Assembly: GCA_964482515.1 (NCBI GenBank)
Contig: CAYZXT010000026.1
Coordinates: 1 to 36,536 of the forward strand
Direction of reading: 5' to 3'
DNA: 36,536 nt
From: CAYZXT01 sp964482515
GTDB lineage: Bacteria > Elusimicrobiota > Elusimicrobia > FEN-1173
In this document: in pieces, positions 32,537 to 36,536 of the stretch
Numbering within the stretch: position 1 is the stretch's first letter
Layout of the letters: each line of letters opens with the position of its first letter
The notes under the pieces: model-generated
Databases searched by the model: none
Told to the model about the DNA's origin: nothing
What the model saw: only the letters and a program-made list of their open reading frames with translations
Program-made: the position numbers and the translations under genes

Positions 32537-34021
32537 TTAATTTTCCATCAAATACACATTTAGATGCCCCACCCCCCGCATCTTCATGCCGTCCATCCCC
32601 AGTTCCCCCATTTTCCGGTCGCATAAAGCATCGATCCTTTGATCACAAACCGCCACCCAGGCATGATCCGTTAAATCTTCCTTTCGTACGTTCTCGAGGG
32701 GCAAACTTTTCAAATACCGCTCCCGGTAGAAACTGATGATGGGCGCGCTTTCGCCCGCGTTCGACAGCACAAAGAGTTCCGGCAGGGACGCTCCTTCAGG
32801 AATTCGTTCCGACAAATAGGAGAGGGCGGCTTTCCAATCCTTGTCCTGCCGCGTCAGGAAATGCGCGCTGACGCCGAGGTTGACGGCCGCACAGAGGGCC
32901 AATATCGCATACCCCCGGGAAACTGGCTTCCAGGAACAAGCCGCCGTCAGCCCGAAGAACAAGGGAAAGAGCGCGGCGGATTGATAATAGTTATGAATGT
33001 AATTGGCCCCGGTAAAAACCCCTAAATAAAGCAAAAGGCATAAGGAAGCGAGGAGAAGCGGAAGCAGGTGCCGACGTTCTGAACGGATTTTTCCAGCTGC
33101 CGGCCAATAGGCGTACGCCAAGAACACGAGAACGCCGGGCCCCAGCACATACAAAACGAAGCGCTGCGCCAGCCGGAACAAAACCTGCGGCTGATACAAC
33201 TTGTAAGCGCCGTTCAATAAATGGTGCGCCGTGGCGGAAACGGAATAGGGATTGGAAAACGCCGTATTGACGCGGTCGCCATAGCGGTACCAGAGAAAAG
33301 CGGTCACCGCCGCCGGAACGATCGCCGCCGCGGCCCAGGCGATACGTCCGATCAATAGACGCCCATGCGGATTGTTCTTAGGAAGCGTCCACCAAAGACC
33401 CCAGACAAAAAACGGCAAGAGTGCGAACACCCCATGGGGTTTCATCACCAAGGATACTAGAGCGGAAAGGAGAAGGAGTCCCGCGTTCGCGATCGGCGTT
33501 CCTTCTCCCGCCATGAGTCGCCAAAAGAAGACGAGGGCCCAGGCGGCCAGGGCCGCATTCATCAACTCGATGCTCACCCATTGACCCAATGAAAAAAGCA
33601 GCGGGGAAATGAAAAAAAGCAGCGAGGCGGTTTCAACCGGCAGCAGGGACTGTGATTCCTCCGGCGAAAACAATCGTCGCCGCGCCAAGGGGAGCGCCGC
33701 CGACAGCGCGAAGGCCAGCAGCACCGCGGAAAGGACGCTGAACAGACGTCCGGAATTTTCCAGGGACAAACCGCTGAGTCGCGTCAGCGTGGCCGTCAGC
33801 GTTTGATAAACGGGAAACTCCAGGACCGTGACGCCCGGACGTCCGAGGAAACGGACCTTGGTCAAAAACGGCTGCCAGCCTTCCTGCAGGAACACCTGCG
33901 ACATCTGGGCAGTCTGGCACTGGCGGAAAGAATGGGAGTTCAACATCGGCTGGCCCCAGGACCAGAGGGCGGCCGACACAGCGAGCAAGAATAAAAAGCG
34001 GTTGCTTCTAATAAAGCTCAA
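32537..34021 (-). CDS. GT39/ArnT-like membrane glycosyltransferase
   Basis: A 494-residue integral membrane protein. It starts with a transmembrane helix (FLFLLAVSAALWSWG) followed by NSHSFRQCQTAQMSQVF, the first periplasmic loop signature of PMT/ArnT-like family 39 enzymes. About ten more hydrophobic segments follow (for example LLLLSALVSLVM, IAWAAAAIVPAAVTAFLWY), then a soluble tail of about 110 residues. It would transfer a sugar from a polyprenyl-phosphate donor on the periplasmic side. TTG at 34021 makes a TTGA overlap with the upstream GT2; the frame to 34129 extends into that gene. The DPM1-like neighbour may make its donor. Confidence 0.82.
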   Translation of the reverse strand: MSFIRSNRFLFLLAVSAALWSWGQPMLNSHSFRQCQTAQMSQVFLQEGWQPFLTKVRFLGRPGVTVLEFPVYQTLTATLTRLSGLSLENSGRLFSVLSAVLLAFALSAALPLARRRLFSPEESQSLLPVETASLLFFISPLLFSLGQWVSIELMNAALAAWALVFFWRLMAGEGTPIANAGLLLLSALVSLVMKPHGVFALLPFFVWGLWWTLPKNNPHGRLLIGRIAWAAAAIVPAAVTAFLWYRYGDRVNTAFSNPYSVSATAHHLLNGAYKLYQPQVLFRLAQRFVLYVLGPGVLVFLAYAYWPAAGKIRSERRHLLPLLLASLCLLLYLGVFTGANYIHNYYQSAALFPLFFGLTAACSWKPVSRGYAILALCAAVNLGVSAHFLTRQDKDWKAALSYLSERIPEGASLPELFVLSNAGESAPIISFYRERYLKSLPLENVRKEDLTDHAWVAVCDQRIDALCDRKMGELGMDGMKMRGVGHLNVYLMEN

Positions 34022-34815
34022 TGATCTTTTTCCGCCGGGACGGGCGCGGGCTCTTCCGGCACTTCGATGACGGGCGGGTTCTTGCGGCGATGGTAGTCCC
34101 CCCGCGAAAGCCACTTCTCGATGAAACAATAGAGGACGATGAACAGATAGCGGGACCCCATCTCCTTGATCTTTAACTTCGACACGCCGGTCTTCCGGTT
34201 GATCCAGGTGTTCGGGACGACCGCGTAGCTGAAACCCCGGATGATGGTTTTTAAGGGCAACTCAACGGTCAAATTGAAATGGTGGCTCATGAACGGGCGC
34301 AAACCTTCGATCGTGTGGCGGCGGTACATCTTGAACGCGTTGGTGACGTCGTTATAACGCAACTGGAACACCATCTGGATGAACTTGTTCGCCAGGCGGT
34401 TCAGGAAATATTTGTGGATCGGATAATCGACGACCTTTCCGCCGCGGGAGAACCGCGTGCCGAAAACGCCGTCCACGTTCTTTTGCACCATGACGCGATA
34501 GAACCGGACCAGGTCCTCCGGCGTGTCCGACGCGTCCGCCATGTAGACCGCGACGGCGTCGCCGGTAAATTGCTCCAGGCCGCAGCGCACGGCGAAACCG
34601 AAACCGTTGGGCGGCGAATTGTTGACCATCCGAAGCGTCGGGATTTGCTTTTTAAGGTCAAGGATGATCTCTTCCGTCCGGTCGGAAGAATTGTCGTTGA
34701 CCACCAGGATCTCGTGGTCGATCTTTTCCCGGCCCAGCTTCGCGTAAAGGGCTTCAACGGTCGATCCGATGGAGCCTTCTTCGTTATGGGCGGGAATGAC
34801 GATGGACAGTTTCAT
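34018..34815 (-). CDS. Polyprenyl-phosphate glycosyltransferase, GT2 (DPM1-like)
   Basis: A 265-residue GT-A enzyme resembling dolichol-phosphate mannose synthases without their C-terminal membrane domain. Motifs are LSIVIPAHNEEGSI, ILVVNDNSSDRTEE, NGFGFAVRCGLEQFTGD, YMADASD (D94, D97 in the DXD region) and SRYLFIVLYCF near the end, a hydrophobic stretch. It probably links a sugar from its nucleotide form to undecaprenyl phosphate for the GT39-like proteins either side. Both ends overlap neighbours by 4 bases. The tail is proline and glutamate rich. Confidence 0.88.
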   Translation of the reverse strand: MKLSIVIPAHNEEGSIGSTVEALYAKLGREKIDHEILVVNDNSSDRTEEIILDLKKQIPTLRMVNNSPPNGFGFAVRCGLEQFTGDAVAVYMADASDTPEDLVRFYRVMVQKNVDGVFGTRFSRGGKVVDYPIHKYFLNRLANKFIQMVFQLRYNDVTNAFKMYRRHTIEGLRPFMSHHFNLTVELPLKTIIRGFSYAVVPNTWINRKTGVSKLKIKEMGSRYLFIVLYCFIEKWLSRGDYHRRKNPPVIEVPEEPAPVPAEKDH

Positions 34816-36536
34816 CGGTTTGTTTTCGCTCCCTTGAACGCCCGGACGCCATCACGGGCCAAATCGAGCCACACGATAAAGTAGATCAAACTGAAGATCT
34901 CCAAGGGCGCGGCGTAGCGGGACACGGTATGCCCCATGATCACGGCCAAGATCAAACCCGTGGAAATATGCAAAACCGCGCACAGAGACAAGAACCAGCG
35001 GGTCAGCGGAGGCCTCGTCCGGAACACGACAATTATAAGAAGTGGCAAGAGGATAAAGGTGATTTTTTTGACCATGGTCACGAACTTCGCGTAGCCCACC
35101 CGCGCCGACCTATAGATGTCGTAAATTCCAGGCCAATGAAAATACAAACCGCCGAAAGGGCGAAACGCCATTTCCCCGCCGTCTTTGAGAACCAGCCGGA
35201 ACGTGCCCGCGCGCTGAGCCGCAACGTCCTTGATGAAATCGGGGTCCCAAACGGCCTGGTTGTCGCTGACCCCGGTGAAATACCATCGGCCGCGTTTGAA
35301 GATGTATTCCAACAACATCCTCGGCTTCGCCAGAAACGCTTCTTTTGTAACGGATACGGAGAAATCATCCGCTCCAAGGAGGTCCCGGTTGTTCATGTAG
35401 TAGAAGTTTTTCGCGGCGTGGCAATGGATCGCGCCGCCCCCCTCCAACACCTGGTGCGCCCACGCGAAATAAACACCGGTCTCTCGCGGGAGCAGGCCCG
35501 CGGACGCGGCTGAAATCAACGCGCGATTCATCATGCGCAACAAAGCCCCGTCCAGCTGTCGCCCGGGCGTCCTGGCGATTTCCAACAGCCGCTCAATCTC
35601 ACTTGGAACCGGATCCAAGCGAACGGCAAAGCGTTTATAAAGATCCGGTTCATCGAGCAACCCGTTGAACATCTTCAACAGCTCATCATTCCCAATCCCG
35701 CTTAATGATTCCGGCTTCAGCTTTAATTCGGCCAGGAATAATGGCCGGGCAGTCGAACGTTGATCGAGGAGTTTTCTCAGCGGCGGCAGGTTGGCCGGGG
35801 TAAAATCGTCCGAACCGGAATAGCTGGGAGGCGCTTCGTCAAAATAGGTTTTGAACTTCTCGGGATGTTCGATCAACTCCGTGCTCCAATCCCAGAGCTG
35901 CTTCGAAGCGGGCCCGTTGTCCGGACTGAAGGCGGCCACATTATGAAAATAGAGTCCGCAGTTGGATCCCAGGGCCTTATTGAAGGACCAGGATCCGAAC
36001 GAACGGTGGTTTTGCCATCGGAACGGGACAGACAGGATGAAAGGGATGGCTGCGAAAAGGAGGGCGCCAGCGACTCCCGTCTTAAGCGCAGAGCGATCCC
36101 TGTTCCTGAACCCGATCCAGAGCGCCTGTCCGAGCATCGCCGCCGCGCCGAAATGAACGGCGAGGATCGCCTGCTGGCGCATCAACCACACCAGGAAAAC
36201 CCACGCCCCTGCGACGGCGGCGCGGCCAAGGGACGGATGGTCCAGATACGAACTGATTTTATAAAGGACCCACACGAGCAAAACGATATACAGCCAATCG
36301 GTCATCCAGTAATACTGCATCTGGTTGAGGAACGGATGAAATGACAATAACATGAGCCCGAGGGCCGCCATGGGCGCCGAAACCATCCCGCGCAGAACTT
36401 TGCGATAGAGAAAAACGCCCGCGACGGCGGTCACTGCCATGGCGGACGATCCAATCCAGAAGAACCAATGGTTTTTGATGAAGAACACGAGGGGAGCGAA
36501 GAACACCGAGGGTCCCGCGGTCAGCACCGGCATGAA
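34812..36536 (-). CDS. GT39-like multi-pass membrane protein, 5' end outside window
   Basis: At least 574 residues of an integral membrane protein. The visible start, FMPVLTAGPSVFFAPLVFF, looks like the region after the first periplasmic loop of GT39/PMT-like proteins, and the frame is open to the window edge, so the ATG at 36533 is probably internal. Several helices follow (PMAALGLMLLSFHPFL, WLYIVLLVWVLY, AAVAGAWVFLVWL), then a large soluble domain of roughly 280 residues (about 200-480), then three C-terminal helices (ITFILLPLLIIVVF). No catalytic motif can be confirmed. A glycosyltransferase or dolichyl-transferase role is inferred from the neighbours. Confidence 0.72.
   Translation of the reverse strand, partial: FMPVLTAGPSVFFAPLVFFIKNHWFFWIGSSAMAVTAVAGVFLYRKVLRGMVSAPMAALGLMLLSFHPFLNQMQYYWMTDWLYIVLLVWVLYKISSYLDHPSLGRAAVAGAWVFLVWLMRQQAILAVHFGAAAMLGQALWIGFRNRDRSALKTGVAGALLFAAIPFILSVPFRWQNHRSFGSWSFNKALGSNCGLYFHNVAAFSPDNGPASKQLWDWSTELIEHPEKFKTYFDEAPPSYSGSDDFTPANLPPLRKLLDQRSTARPLFLAELKLKPESLSGIGNDELLKMFNGLLDEPDLYKRFAVRLDPVPSEIERLLEIARTPGRQLDGALLRMMNRALISAASAGLLPRETGVYFAWAHQVLEGGGAIHCHAAKNFYYMNNRDLLGADDFSVSVTKEAFLAKPRMLLEYIFKRGRWYFTGVSDNQAVWDPDFIKDVAAQRAGTFRLVLKDGGEMAFRPFGGLYFHWPGIYDIYRSARVGYAKFVTMVKKITFILLPLLIIVVFRTRPPLTRWFLSLCAVLHISTGLILAVIMGHTVSRYAAPLEIFSLIYFIVWLDLARDGVRAFKGAKTNR

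Noticed and set aside
1..36536. CRISPR arrays, tRNA or rRNA genes, insertion sequences, phage genes
   Set aside because: None seen. Coding density leaves only two gaps near 100 bases, and no transposase, integrase or regular repeat array was found.

Overview
The window is one dense surface-polysaccharide (capsule, O-antigen or exopolysaccharide) locus from an uncultured-looking Gram-negative-type bacterium. All 33 genes I can support lie on the minus strand, so transcription runs from high to low coordinates. G+C looks high (high fifties percent by eye, not computed). The 10-base N run at 24071-24080 shows a draft, probably metagenomic, scaffold. I cannot name the taxon from sequence alone.

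Layout in transcription order. (1) 36536-32537: two multi-pass GT39-like membrane proteins around a DPM1-like GT2, the first cut by the window edge; this looks like a lipid-linked sugar transfer unit. (2) 32528-32437: a consensus-like sigma70 promoter, a terminator-like hairpin with a T-run, and a palindrome on the start codon of a winged-helix regulator; probably the control region of the main operon. (3) 32439-25173: the regulator, two TyvE-like SDR epimerases, a TylF-like O-methyltransferase, a TylCIII-like C-methyltransferase, a Gfo/Idh/MocA oxidoreductase and a GT-B glycosyltransferase; a modified-sugar and methylation module. (4) 25169-20257: CMP-sugar synthetase and nonulosonate synthase (pair 2), an N-formyltransferase, a xylose-isomerase-like TIM barrel and a CBS-domain/DegT aminotransferase fusion. 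(5) 20251-17295: a Wzx flippase and a GT-B capsule-type transferase. (6) 17298-12472: CMP-sugar synthetase, nonulosonate synthase and hydrolysing UDP-GlcNAc 2-epimerase (pair 1 plus NeuC), then two SDR enzymes. (7) 12466-1941: capsule-type transferase, asparagine-synthase amidotransferase, two methyltransferases, a GT2, three GT4 enzymes and one unrecognised protein. (8) 1831-1: gmd and the start of fcl (GDP-L-fucose), behind their own promoter.

Most junctions are 4-base stop/start overlaps (ATGA, GTGA, TTGA) or 1-base TAATG overlaps, so genes 32439 to 1941 probably form one translationally coupled transcript of about 30 kb. Together the genes predict a complex glycan with one or two nonulosonic (sialic-acid-like) sugars, fucose, possibly N-formylated perosamine or another formamido sugar, a uronamide and several methyl groups. 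Wzx is present but I recognise no Wzy polymerase, chain-length regulator or outer-membrane exporter here.

The least ordinary items are the CBS-aminotransferase fusion beside a formyltransferase and a second nonulosonate pair, the promoter/terminator leader before the regulator, and a nested repeat able to form two mutually exclusive hairpins at the start of the gene beginning at 12466.
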